DNA of 64,000 bases from NCBI GenBank assembly GCA_963666535.1, contig OY762913.1, forward strand, positions 2,480,001 through 2,544,000, written 5' to 3'. Below the pieces are notes generated by a model. The model worked only from the letters and a program-made list of their open reading frames with translations. It had not been told where the DNA came from and searched no databases. The DNA comes from G963666535 sp963666535 (GTDB lineage Bacteria; Bacillota; Clostridia; Oscillospirales; Oscillospiraceae). Shown in pieces: positions 17,047 through 25,665 of this stretch. Every line of letters starts with the position of its first letter. The stretch's first letter is position 1. The translations under genes and the position numbers were made by a program.

Positions 17047-18582
17047 TTAGTCACCCAAAACTTCCTTTTGGGGTGCGCTGACGTGTTTTTCATAGCAGGC
17101 GAAAGCATGCTCCACCAGTGTGTTGTCAGGTTTTTTTGTTACCCAACTGACCACCGGCACCAGAATCAGGCTAAACAGCATGCAGAACGCGCCTGCATTC
17201 AGCGGAGACTGGAGCAGGGCGGGGAAGGAGGAACGAAACAGCATGTTCAGTACCATCAAGCCGGAGCCAAACAGGAACGAGGTCCAGCAGGCGGCCTTGG
17301 TCGCGCCCTTCCAGTACAGTCCGTACAGGAACGGGGCGAGGAAGGAGCCTGCCAGCGCGCCCCAGGACACGCTCATCATCTGGGCGATAAAGGTGTTGAC
17401 GCTTCTGTACTGCAGCACCGCGATCACGGCGGAAATGGCCACGAATACTACGATGAAAACGCGCATCAGAAACACCGTCTTCTTCTCGCTCATATTGGGC
17501 AGAAAGGTGCCGCCCAAAAAGTCAATGGTGATGGTGGAGCTGGATGCCATCACCAGCGAGGACAACGTGGACATTGAGGCAGACATGACCAGAATGACCA
17601 CCAGCGCGATCAGCAGAGGAGACAGATGAGACAGCATAGCGGGGATGATGGAGTCATAGCCGCCTGCCGCCACTTCCTCCGCCGTGGAAAAGATGCGGCC
17701 GAAGCCGCCCAGAAAATAACAGCCTCCGGCAACGATCAGGGCAAAGATGGTGGAAATAATTGCGCCCTTTTTGATTGCCTGCTCGCTCCTAATCGCATAA
17801 AACTTCTGCACCATTTGGGGCAGACCCCATGTGCCAAGCGAGGTGAGGATGACCACGCCCAGCAGATTGAAAGGATCAGGGCCAAAGAAGGAGGCGAACG
17901 CACCGTTGAGTGTGGTGGAGCTGTCCTCCACCGCAGCCAGCAGATGGATAGAGGCCGTAAAGCCACCGTTAATACTGAGCACTGCGGCGATAATGGCAAT
18001 GATACCGAAAATCATGACAAGCCCCTGAATGAAGTCGTTGATGGCGGTTGCCATATAGCCGCCGGCGATGACGTATGCGCCGGTGAGCACAGCCATCAGT
18101 ACGATGCAAACCGTGTAATTGATGTCAAACGCCATGCCAAACAGACGAGACAGGCCGTTGTACAGCGAAGCGGTATAGGGAATCATAAAGACAAAGGTGA
18201 TGATCGACGCCCCCACCTTCAGAGAGCGGCTGTTGTACCGCTTACCGAAAAATTCGGGCATGGTGGCGGTGTTCAGGTGCTGCGTCATAATGCGGGTGCG
18301 GCGGCCCAGCACCACCCACGCCAGCATGGAACCGATCAAGGCGTTGCCCAGACCGATCCAGGTGGAGGCAAGTCCATATTTCCAGCCGAACTGTCCGGCA
18401 TAGCCGACAAAAACCACGGCGGAAAAATAGGAAGTGCCGTACGCGAAAGCGGTCAGCCACGGACCGATGGAGCGCCCGCCCAACACAAAGCCGGCTACGT
18501 CAGTGGCATTGCGGCGGCAGTACAGTCCAACACAGACCATGATGCCGAAGTAGATCACCAACAAAATAAGTTTGATTGCCAC
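17047..18582 (-). CDS. Sodium:solute symporter (SSS family)
   Basis: A 511-residue membrane protein with about 13 hydrophobic segments, of normal SSS length. FVLGGRSIGPWLTAFAYGTS (about 32-51) and the later GTWGLPQMVQKFYAIRSEQAIKKG are the family's conserved blocks, with Na+-site Ser/Thr residues in the SASMSTLSSLVM segment (about 333). The substrate could be a carboxylate or an amino acid such as proline or pantothenate; sequence alone does not decide. Its promoter carries a 26-bp motif also found at the ior operon promoter, which hints at an aromatic or organic acid. Confidence 0.88.
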   Translation of the reverse strand: MAIKLILLVIYFGIMVCVGLYCRRNATDVAGFVLGGRSIGPWLTAFAYGTSYFSAVVFVGYAGQFGWKYGLASTWIGLGNALIGSMLAWVVLGRRTRIMTQHLNTATMPEFFGKRYNSRSLKVGASIITFVFMIPYTASLYNGLSRLFGMAFDINYTVCIVLMAVLTGAYVIAGGYMATAINDFIQGLVMIFGIIAIIAAVLSINGGFTASIHLLAAVEDSSTTLNGAFASFFGPDPFNLLGVVILTSLGTWGLPQMVQKFYAIRSEQAIKKGAIISTIFALIVAGGCYFLGGFGRIFSTAEEVAAGGYDSIIPAMLSHLSPLLIALVVILVMSASMSTLSSLVMASSSTITIDFLGGTFLPNMSEKKTVFLMRVFIVVFVAISAVIAVLQYRSVNTFIAQMMSVSWGALAGSFLAPFLYGLYWKGATKAACWTSFLFGSGLMVLNMLFRSSFPALLQSPLNAGAFCMLFSLILVPVVSWVTKKPDNTLVEHAFACYEKHVSAPQKEVLGD

Positions 18583-18626
18583 GAAAAAAACCTCTCTCTC
18601 TTTTCCTGTTACAAAAGCACTTTATT

Positions 18627-18655
18627 ACTTTAACGCTTTTAATGGATAAAGTCAA
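18627..18655 (-). promoter_or_regulatory. Symporter promoter with 26-bp motif shared with the ior operon
   Basis: On the minus strand, TTGACT (18650-18655) and TAAAGT (18627-18632) are spaced 17 bp apart. Bases 18627-18652 form a pseudo-palindrome with outer arms ACTTTA and TAAAGT. On the plus strand this begins ACTTTAACGCTTT, and the same 13 bases open the motif at 41823-41848 in the promoter of the TrpR-like regulator/ior operon. An operator in this position would block RNA polymerase. Confidence 0.5.
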
Positions 18656-18745
18656 GAGGGATGCCATATAATCCTCAAAAAACGACCTTGCATTGGGGTC
18701 TTGTGCTCCTCCTATGCGGTGAATGGAGCCTAAACCATAATAAAT

Positions 18746-18777
18746 GGCGCTGCCTCCTACAAAAAGGACGCAGCGCC
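18746..18777 (-). terminator. Probable terminator after argF
   Basis: GGCGCTGC pairs with GCAGCGCC (18746-18753/18770-18777) with an additional short inner stem, 8 nt past the argF stop on the minus strand. The tail (ATTTATTA) is T-rich but interrupted, so efficiency is uncertain. Confidence 0.55.
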
Positions 18778-18784
18778 GTTTTCA

Positions 18785-19702
18785 TTATTTTGCAGTGCCC
18801 ATCAGCAGGTACATGACCGCTTTCTGCGCGTGGAGCCGGTTTTCCGCTTCGTCAAAAATCTCATCCGCATGTGCCTCAAACACTTCGGCTGTGATCTCTT
18901 CTCCGCGATGCGCGGGCAGACAGTGCTGCACAAGACAGCCGGGATGCGCCACCGACATCAGGTTGGCATTCACCTGGTATCCCCGAAAGGCTTTGATCCG
19001 CTTCTCCTTTTCGTCCTCCTGCCCCATAGAGGCCCAGACATCGGTAAAGATGACGTCAGCCCCGTCGGCAGCCTGCTTGGGGTCTTCGGACAGCGAAAAT
19101 GCGGCATCGGCAGTTTTGGCAAATTCCAAAACCTGCGCATCGGGCAGGTAATCGGCGGGGCAAGCCACCGAAACCTCCATCCCGCACTTCAGACCGCCGA
19201 CAATGAGGGAATTTGCCATGTTGTTGCCATCGCCGATGTAGCACAGCTTCAGCCCCTCCAGACGGGTCAAACGCTCCCGAACCGTCATTAGGTCGGCCAG
19301 CACCTGACAGGGGTGGCTGAAATCGGTCAGACCGTTGATAACGGGGATTGAGGCGTACTCTGCCAGCGCCTCCACCTCGTTCTGGGCAAAGGTGCGGATC
19401 ATGATGCCATCGCAGTAACGCGCCAGAACGCGGGCAGTATCCTCAATCGGCTCGCCGCGCCCAATTTGGCTCTCCTTGCCGGACAGGAAAATCGCATGCC
19501 CGCCCAGCTGGTACATGCCGGTTTCAAAGGAGACCCGGGTGCGGGTGGAGTTTTTTTCGAAGATCATGGCCAGCGTTTTGCCCGCCAGATAGTTGTGGGC
19601 AATGCCGTGCTTCTGGTTGTACTTCATCTGATCGGCAGTGTTGAGAATGTTCGTGATGTCCTCTCTGGACAGGTCAAGCAGCTTCAGCAGATCCTTTTTC
19701 AT
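18785..19702 (-). CDS. argF: Ornithine carbamoyltransferase
   Basis: Makes citrulline from ornithine and carbamoyl phosphate. The 305-residue protein has the carbamoyl-phosphate motif STRTRVSFE (about 52), the HPCQ block (SHPCQVLADLMT) and HCLPAHRGEE near the end, the ornithine-loop Cys. It is the last gene of the argG-H-C-J-B-D-F run, 12 nt after argD. The role is anabolic by context; there is no arcA or arcC nearby. Confidence 0.96.
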   Translation of the reverse strand: MKKDLLKLLDLSREDITNILNTADQMKYNQKHGIAHNYLAGKTLAMIFEKNSTRTRVSFETGMYQLGGHAIFLSGKESQIGRGEPIEDTARVLARYCDGIMIRTFAQNEVEALAEYASIPVINGLTDFSHPCQVLADLMTVRERLTRLEGLKLCYIGDGNNMANSLIVGGLKCGMEVSVACPADYLPDAQVLEFAKTADAAFSLSEDPKQAADGADVIFTDVWASMGQEDEKEKRIKAFRGYQVNANLMSVAHPGCLVQHCLPAHRGEEITAEVFEAHADEIFDEAENRLHAQKAVMYLLMGTAK

Positions 19703-19714
19703 GTCCGTGTCTCC

Positions 19715-20896
19715 TTATGCAAGCGTATTTTTTAGGATAGCGACACCCCTGTCGATTTCCTCCTTGGTGATGACCAGGGGGGGTAGCAGCCGCATACTCG
19801 AACCTGCGGTCAGACACAGCAGACCGTTTTCAATGAGCTTACTAGCAATGCCCTTGTTCTCGTAACCTTCTGCTACCTCAATGCCCACCATAAGCCCCAT
19901 ACCACGGGTTTCCCCAAAGCATGGCAGCTCCAGCGCTTCAATCTGCTCCCGCAGATAGCTTCCCTTTTCCTTGACCTGCTCCAAAAATCCATCGGTGAGG
20001 GTATCTTGCACCATCAGCGCGGCAGCCGCGCACACCGGGTTACCGCCAAACGTGGTGGCGTGGGTGCCCGGAGTGAGCACGCCCCTGCACTTTTCGTTGG
20101 CCAGAATGCCGCTCATGGGCAGACCGCCCGCAATCCCCTTGGCGAAAGAGACCACGTCGGGGAGAATGTCATATTGCTGATAGCAGAACAGGCTGCCGGT
20201 ACGGCCAACGCCGGTCTGCACCTCATCCACCAGCAGCAGCCAGTCCCGCTGCTTGCACAGTGCGGCTAAATCTGCCACATATTTTTTGTCCAGCGGCAAC
20301 ACCCCGCCCTCGCCTTGGATCAGCTCCACCATAACGGCGCATACGTCATGACCGGAGACAGCCTCCAGCGCATCCATGTCATTGACATCGGCATAACGGA
20401 AGCCTTCGGTGAAGGGAAAGAAGTAGTGGTGGAACACGTCCTGACCGGTGGCCGCCAGGGTGGTAATGGTACGGCCGTGGAAAGAATTGTTCAGGGTGAG
20501 GATGGTACCCCGGCCCTTGCCGTATTTGTCAAAGGAATACTTGCGGGCAAGCTTAATCATGCCCTCGTTTGCCTCGCCGCCCCCGTTTGCAAAAAACGCC
20601 CCGTCCATGCCGCTGCGCTTACAAAGGGTTTCGGCCAGCCGAATGTACGGTTCCGAGTAAAACAGGTTCGAAATGTGGCCGAGCTTCAGCGCCTGCTCCG
20701 CGATGGCGGCGGCCCACTTTTCGTTGCCATAGCCCACCGAGACTACGCCGATGCCGCTGGTAAAGTCAATGTATTCCCGGCCCGAAACATCCCATAGGGT
20801 GGCGCCCTTGCCGCGATCCACGGCCACAGGGAACCGTCCATAGGTCTGCATCATGTACCGGCCGTCTAGGTCTTTCAGTTCATCAAAAGTCATCAT
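19715..20896 (-). CDS. argD: Acetylornithine aminotransferase
   Basis: PLP enzyme converting N-acetylglutamate semialdehyde to N-acetylornithine; it may also act on succinyldiaminopimelate. The 393 residues include FANGGGEANEGMIKLAR (cofactor phosphate region; most relatives read SGAEAxE), LLVDEVQTGVGRTG and the PLP lysine in SFAKGIAGGLP. Two adjacent ATG codons lie behind AAGGAG, and the first is annotated. It is 10 nt downstream of argB and 12 nt upstream of argF. Confidence 0.95.
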   Translation of the reverse strand: MMTFDELKDLDGRYMMQTYGRFPVAVDRGKGATLWDVSGREYIDFTSGIGVVSVGYGNEKWAAAIAEQALKLGHISNLFYSEPYIRLAETLCKRSGMDGAFFANGGGEANEGMIKLARKYSFDKYGKGRGTILTLNNSFHGRTITTLAATGQDVFHHYFFPFTEGFRYADVNDMDALEAVSGHDVCAVMVELIQGEGGVLPLDKKYVADLAALCKQRDWLLLVDEVQTGVGRTGSLFCYQQYDILPDVVSFAKGIAGGLPMSGILANEKCRGVLTPGTHATTFGGNPVCAAAALMVQDTLTDGFLEQVKEKGSYLREQIEALELPCFGETRGMGLMVGIEVAEGYENKGIASKLIENGLLCLTAGSSMRLLPPLVITKEEIDRGVAILKNTLA

Positions 20897-20906
20897 AGCA
20901 AGCTCC

Positions 20907-21761
20907 TTACAGCAACATCGTTCCCACGCCTTGGGTGGAAAGCATCTCGATCAGAATGGAGTGGGGTGTGCGTCCATCTAGGATGTGGGCGCGTGCCACG
21001 CCGGAGCGCACCGCCTCCACGCAGCAGTCAATTTTAGGGATCATGCCGCCGGAAATAATGCCATCCTTGATCAGTCCCGGCACCTCAGACATCTGCACCA
21101 CGTGGATGAGGGTGTCCTCGTCCTTTGCGTCCTTCAAAAGGCCGCGCACGTCTGTGAGCAGGATGAGCTTCTCGGCTCCCAGCGCAACAGCCAGCTTGGC
21201 GGCGGCGGTATCGGCGTTGACGTTGTAGGCGGTGTCAGCGTCCGTCCCCTGGGCCACGGTGGAGACCACAGGGATGTATCCGTTTTCCAGCGCATTGAAC
21301 ACGGCTTTGGGATTGACGGCGGTCACATCCCCCACCAGCCCGTAGCGCTCGCTCAGCTGCACGGCCTGCAGCAGCTCGCCGTCCATGCCGCACAAACCGA
21401 TGGCCTGCCCGCCCATGCGGTTGATGGTGGCAACCAGATCCTTGTTCACCTTGCCGCAGAGCACCTGCTGCACGATGTCCATCGTTTCCTCATCGGTGTA
21501 ACGCAGTCCGTCCACAAAGGTGGACTGCTTGCCGATTTTCTTCAGCATGGCGTTGATTTCGGGGCCTCCGCCATGAACCACCACAACCCGAATCCCCACC
21601 AACGACAGCAGAATGATGTCGCTGATCACGGCGTGACGCAGCTCTTCGGAAATCATGGCGTTCCCGCCGTATTTCACCACGATGGTTTTGCCGGTGAATT
21701 TCTGGATGTAAGGCAGTGCCTCGGCCAGTACCTGGGCGCGCTCCACATGGAATGATGACAT
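20907..21761 (-). CDS. argB: Acetylglutamate kinase
   Basis: Phosphorylates N-acetylglutamate, the second step of the acetylated arginine pathway. The 284-residue protein shows VVKYGGNAM (Gly-rich phosphate site), VVVHGGGPEINAML and the C-terminal HILDGRTPHSILIEML. It keeps an extended N-terminal helix of the kind found in arginine-inhibited, hexameric enzymes, so feedback control by arginine is plausible. An AGGAGG site precedes the ATG. Confidence 0.96.
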   Translation of the reverse strand: MSSFHVERAQVLAEALPYIQKFTGKTIVVKYGGNAMISEELRHAVISDIILLSLVGIRVVVVHGGGPEINAMLKKIGKQSTFVDGLRYTDEETMDIVQQVLCGKVNKDLVATINRMGGQAIGLCGMDGELLQAVQLSERYGLVGDVTAVNPKAVFNALENGYIPVVSTVAQGTDADTAYNVNADTAAAKLAVALGAEKLILLTDVRGLLKDAKDEDTLIHVVQMSEVPGLIKDGIISGGMIPKIDCCVEAVRSGVARAHILDGRTPHSILIEMLSTQGVGTMLL

Positions 21762-21863
21762 GGAGATTCCTCCTGTTTGGAATAAGTAAAAAAAGAGATG
21801 GCACGCATTGCGTGACGGGCTTTTGCCTAGTCCCGCCGCGCGCCATTGCGGCGTTTGATCCGT

Positions 21864-23081
21864 TTAGGTTCTGTAATCACCGTTGATCTTCACATAGTCA
21901 TACGTGAGGTCGCAGCCCCAGGCCGTGGCTTCACAGTCACCTTCGTTGACGTCGATATCAATAATGACCTCGTCTTCGGTCAGAATTTTTTTCGCGGTGT
22001 GCTCGTCAAAGTCCACGCCGGCGCCCATTTTGCACACCAAAACTTCGCCTGCTGCGGAGCAGAACTTTACATCAACATATTCAGGACGGAAGGGAGCCTT
22101 GGAATAGCCCATGGCGCAGAGCACCCGGCCCCAGTTGGCATCGGCGCCGAACATGGCGGCCTTCACCAGACTGGACTTGATGACCTCCATGGCCAGGCGT
22201 TCGGCGGTCTCCTCGGCGCGGGCCCCGTGGACGTGGCAGGTGAGCAGCTTGGTGGCTCCCTCGCCGTCGCCGGCGATGGAGCGGGCCATGTGAACGCAAA
22301 CCGCTTCCAGTGCTTCGTAAAAAGCGGTATAGCTCTCGTCCTTCCACTCAATGAGGGGGTTCGTCGCCATGCCGTTAGCCAAAATGACGCACATGTCGTT
22401 GGTGGAGGTGTCGCCGTCCACCGAAACGTGGTTAAAGGTGTATTTCACCACAGAGGAAAGGGCCTCGTGAAGCATTTCTGAGGTAATGGCGCAGTCCGTG
22501 GTAATAAAGCAAAGCATGGTGCCCATATTGGGGTGGATCATCCCCGAACCTTTGGCGATAGCGCCGATGGTAACGGTTTTGCCCCCCAGCTCAAAGGAAA
22601 CCGCACTCTCCTTCTTTTTGGTGTCGGTGGTCATGATGGCGCTTTCGGCATCGTCAGAGCCATCAGCGGACAGGCTGGCCGCCAGTGCTGGCATACCTGC
22701 TTCAATGGCCGAGATGGGAAGCGTTTGGCCGATCACGCCCGTGGAGGCAACCACAAAATCCGCCGCCGCAAGGCTGGTAGCCCTGGCTGCTGCCTCGCAC
22801 ATTTTTTGGGCGTTCTCGTGTCCCAGCGGGGCGCAGGCGTTGGCATTGCCGCTGTTGGCGATAATGCCGCGGGCCACGCCGTTTTCCAAATGATCCATGG
22901 TGACGTAAAGCGGGGCGGCTTTTACCCGGTTCATGGTGTAGGTGGCCGCCGCCGTGCACTCTGTTTCAGAAAGAATCATAGCGAGGTCTTTTTTGTCGCT
23001 GGTGTTATTTTTCACGCCGCAGTGGATGCCGCCGGCGGTAAAGCCCTTTGCGGCTGTTACGCCGCCTTTTATCTGCTTCAT
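21864..23081 (-). CDS. argJ: Bifunctional ornithine acetyltransferase/N-acetylglutamate synthase
   Basis: Transfers the acetyl group from acetylornithine to glutamate, so no separate argA or argE is needed and none is present. The 405-residue precursor self-cleaves ahead of a Thr nucleophile. The expected site is in GSGMIHPNMGTML (about residues 182-194), where the usual Ala before the Thr is Gly. Downstream, DGDTSTND is the second conserved block. It starts behind AAAGGAG. About 100 nt separate it from argB. Confidence 0.95.
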   Translation of the reverse strand: MKQIKGGVTAAKGFTAGGIHCGVKNNTSDKKDLAMILSETECTAAATYTMNRVKAAPLYVTMDHLENGVARGIIANSGNANACAPLGHENAQKMCEAAARATSLAAADFVVASTGVIGQTLPISAIEAGMPALAASLSADGSDDAESAIMTTDTKKKESAVSFELGGKTVTIGAIAKGSGMIHPNMGTMLCFITTDCAITSEMLHEALSSVVKYTFNHVSVDGDTSTNDMCVILANGMATNPLIEWKDESYTAFYEALEAVCVHMARSIAGDGEGATKLLTCHVHGARAEETAERLAMEVIKSSLVKAAMFGADANWGRVLCAMGYSKAPFRPEYVDVKFCSAAGEVLVCKMGAGVDFDEHTAKKILTEDEVIIDIDVNEGDCEATAWGCDLTYDYVKINGDYRT

Positions 23082-23162
23082 AGTAGCAGCTCCTTTATTG
23101 TTGAGAGATAGAAAAATATTTTATCCCAATTATCCGGGTGCGTCAATGCCTACAGCTTGCGT

Positions 23163-24104
23163 TCAGCTTAGATTCAGCCCGGTGGTTTCCTCCAGCCCCA
23201 GCAGCAGATTCATGTTTTGCACAGCGGCGCCCGATGCGCCCTTCCCCAGGTTGTCAAAGCGGGAGCAGACCATTGCCTGGGTATCGTTGCCGCAGACAAA
23301 GATCTGTAGCCGGTCGGAACCCGCCATGTTGCTCGCGCCCATAAAACCATCGGCAGGAGTTTCGGTGCAAACTTCAATAAATGGTTCTCCCGCGTAAAAG
23401 TCGGCATAAACCCGATGCAGTGTGGCAATGGATTGCTTCCCGCACAGCGTGTCCAGATGCAGCGGGATCGTTACCACCATGCCCTGGGGATAGTCACAGA
23501 TCATAGGGCAGAAGATGGGCTTACGCTCCAGCCCACAGCAGGCCATCATTTCAGGGATGTGCTTATGGGCGAGGGTCAGGGCGTAGTGCCTGGGACTGTC
23601 CAGTTCAGGGTCGCGCCCCGCATCCTCATAAACCGCGATGGTCTTTTTTCCCGCCCCTGTGTAGCCGGAAACGGCGTGAGCGGCGATGGGATAATCATCG
23701 GTCAGAATCCCCAGCTCCACCAGCGGATGCACCAGGGAGATAAATCCAGTGGCATAGCAGCCCGGGTTTGCAACCCGCTTGGAGGAACGGATTTTTTCCC
23801 GCTGCTGTCTGCACAGCTCAGGAAATCCATACACCCAGTCGGGATCGACCCGGTGGGCGGTGGATGCGTCAATGATGCTGGTGTTGGGATTCTCCACCAA
23901 GGCCACCGCTTCTATGGCCGCGGCGTCCGGCAAGCAGAGAAACACAACGTCCGCAGCATTCATCAGCTTCTTGCGCTCGGCGCTATCCTTGCGTTTCGCC
24001 TCGTCGATGAGCAAAAGTTCGATATCGTCACGCCTGCCCAGCCGCTCGTAGATCTGCAGCCCGGTGGTTCCGTCTTTTCCGTCAATGTAAACCTTTGGTT
24101 TCAT
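23163..24104 (-). CDS. argC: N-acetyl-gamma-glutamyl-phosphate reductase (short type)
   Basis: NADPH-dependent reduction of N-acetylglutamyl phosphate. From ATG 24104 the protein has 313 residues and belongs to the shorter type 2 ArgC group: DGKDGTTGLQIYERL replaces the usual GASGYTGxEL nucleotide loop, and the catalytic Cys lies in VANPGCYATGF. An in-frame ATG at 24113 directly abuts AAAGGA and is too close, so I use the one 9 nt downstream of it. Gene order within the arg cluster supports the call. Confidence 0.94.
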   Translation of the reverse strand: MKPKVYIDGKDGTTGLQIYERLGRRDDIELLLIDEAKRKDSAERKKLMNAADVVFLCLPDAAAIEAVALVENPNTSIIDASTAHRVDPDWVYGFPELCRQQREKIRSSKRVANPGCYATGFISLVHPLVELGILTDDYPIAAHAVSGYTGAGKKTIAVYEDAGRDPELDSPRHYALTLAHKHIPEMMACCGLERKPIFCPMICDYPQGMVVTIPLHLDTLCGKQSIATLHRVYADFYAGEPFIEVCTETPADGFMGASNMAGSDRLQIFVCGNDTQAMVCSRFDNLGKGASGAAVQNMNLLLGLEETTGLNLS

Positions 24105-24183
24105 ACGATTCATTCCTTTTTTGCCCCGCTGGGGCGGCAGTTTTTTCCTTGGCCTGCCGGGGAGCGTTCCGTGATCAAAGCGA

Positions 24184-25563
24184 TCACGTTCTCTCCGCTA
24201 CAAAATTCTTGATGTAAGCGATCTGACGCTCCACATCCGCGCGGGCGGGCCCGCCGACCACTTTTCTGCCGTTGACACACGTCTTTAACTGCAGAGCCTC
24301 GTATACATCCTCGTCGAACAGGTCTGAGATGGCGCGGAAGTCACGCAAAGTAAGCGTTTCCAATGTGTCGCCGTTTTTAATGCACATATTGACCAGGCGA
24401 CCCACGATCATATAGGCCTCGCGGAAGGGCATTCCCTTCTTGGCAAGGTAATCGGCACAGTCGGTGGCATTGATAAAGCCGCCGGCCGCCGCCTTGGCCA
24501 TGTTCTTGGGACGCACGGTAAGCGTATCCACCATGGCGGCGAACACGGGCACGCACATCTGGACCGTATCGATGGCGTCAAATACCGCCTCCTTGTCCTC
24601 CTGCATATCCTTGTTGTAGGCCAGCGGCAGCCCCTTCATCACAGTCAGCATGGTGATGAGGGCGCCGTACACCCTGCCCGTCTTGCCGCGCACAAGCTCG
24701 GCAACGTCCGGGTTTTTCTTCTGGGGCATGATGGATGAGCCGGTGGAGTAGGCGTCGTCCAGATCCACAAATTTGAATTCCCAGCTGCACCACAGGATGA
24801 TCTCCTCGGAGAAGCGGGACAGATGCATCATCAAAATGGACAGCGCGGACAGCAGTTCAATGGCAAAGTCACGGTCAGAGACCGAATCCATGGAGTTTTC
24901 GGTGGGTTTGCCAAAGCCCAGCAGCTCGGCAGTACGGGCGCGGTTCACCGGGTAGGTGGAGGTGGCCAACGCACCGGCCCCCAAGGGGCACTCGTCCAGC
25001 CGCTCGCGGCAGTCCTCTAACCGGGTCACGTCCCGCCGCAGCATGTTGGCATAGGCCATCATATAGTGCGCGAAGGTAGTGGGCTGGGCCCGCTGTAAAT
25101 GGGTATAGCCGGGCATGACGGTGTCCAGATTCGCCGCCGCCTGCTTAACCAGCACCTGTTCCAGATTAAGCACCTGTCCTACGATTTTTGGAATTTCATT
25201 TTTGACATACATGCGAAAATCCACGGCAACCTGATCATTCCGGCTGCGGGCGGTGTGCAGGCGCTTGCCTGTGTCCCCGATCCGGTCGGTAAGCATGGCC
25301 TCAATGTTCATGTGGATGTCCTCGTTATCCAGGGAAAACTCCACATGTCCTGCTTGGATATCGGCTAAAATAGTGCGCAGACCGGCAACGATCTTGTCGG
25401 CCTCGCCTTTTTCGATAATCCCCTGCTCGCCCAGCATGGTGGCGTGGGCGATGGAGCCGGTGACGTCCTCCTTGTAAAGCCGTGCGTCAAAGGAGATGGA
25501 GGAATTAAAGTCGTTGACAAGGGTGTCGGTTTCCTTTTGAAAACGGCCTGCCCAAAGTTTCAT
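24184..25563 (-). CDS. argH: Argininosuccinate lyase
   Basis: Last step of arginine synthesis, releasing fumarate. The 459-residue protein from ATG 25563 (ATAGGAG upstream) carries the fumarase-superfamily signature GSSIMPQKKNPD with the catalytic Ser loop, HTARSRNDQ near residue 105 and TxLQRAQPTTFAH. The frame open to 25605 is not supported by a ribosome site. A small hairpin, CGTGATC/GATCACG (24170-24188), overlaps the stop codon. Confidence 0.96.
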   Translation of the reverse strand: MKLWAGRFQKETDTLVNDFNSSISFDARLYKEDVTGSIAHATMLGEQGIIEKGEADKIVAGLRTILADIQAGHVEFSLDNEDIHMNIEAMLTDRIGDTGKRLHTARSRNDQVAVDFRMYVKNEIPKIVGQVLNLEQVLVKQAAANLDTVMPGYTHLQRAQPTTFAHYMMAYANMLRRDVTRLEDCRERLDECPLGAGALATSTYPVNRARTAELLGFGKPTENSMDSVSDRDFAIELLSALSILMMHLSRFSEEIILWCSWEFKFVDLDDAYSTGSSIMPQKKNPDVAELVRGKTGRVYGALITMLTVMKGLPLAYNKDMQEDKEAVFDAIDTVQMCVPVFAAMVDTLTVRPKNMAKAAAGGFINATDCADYLAKKGMPFREAYMIVGRLVNMCIKNGDTLETLTLRDFRAISDLFDEDVYEALQLKTCVNGRKVVGGPARADVERQIAYIKNFVAERT

Positions 25564-25594
25564 AATAAACGCTCCTATCTGGAAATAGCGGTGT

Positions 25595-25614
25595 GGCGGG
25601 GGCAAGCCCCCGCC
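25595..25614. repeat. GC-rich inverted repeat between argG and argH
   Basis: The 20-bp palindrome consists of GGCGGGGGC and GCCCCCGCC around AA. It lies in the argG-argH gap (25564-25665), which also holds a second weaker stem (GCCGGCC ... GGGCCGG). It has no T-run, so it is more likely an mRNA processing or stability element than a terminator. A related small hairpin (GGGGCGC/GCGCCCC around AA) lies near 27802. Confidence 0.5.
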
Positions 25615-25665
25615 ATGCCGCTCAGGATATCCCGCCGGCCGTATGAGCGGGCCGGAATGTTTTGA

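Noticed and set aside
17626..18633. 335-codon plus-strand frame opposite the sodium symporter
   Set aside because: Its composition (many His, Gly and Asn) is typical of antisense frames over a membrane protein gene, which itself has complete motifs.
25590..25640. CRISPR or dispersed repeat array in the arg gaps
   Set aside because: The GC-rich palindromes are single and differ between gaps; there is no regular repeat-spacer pattern anywhere in the window.
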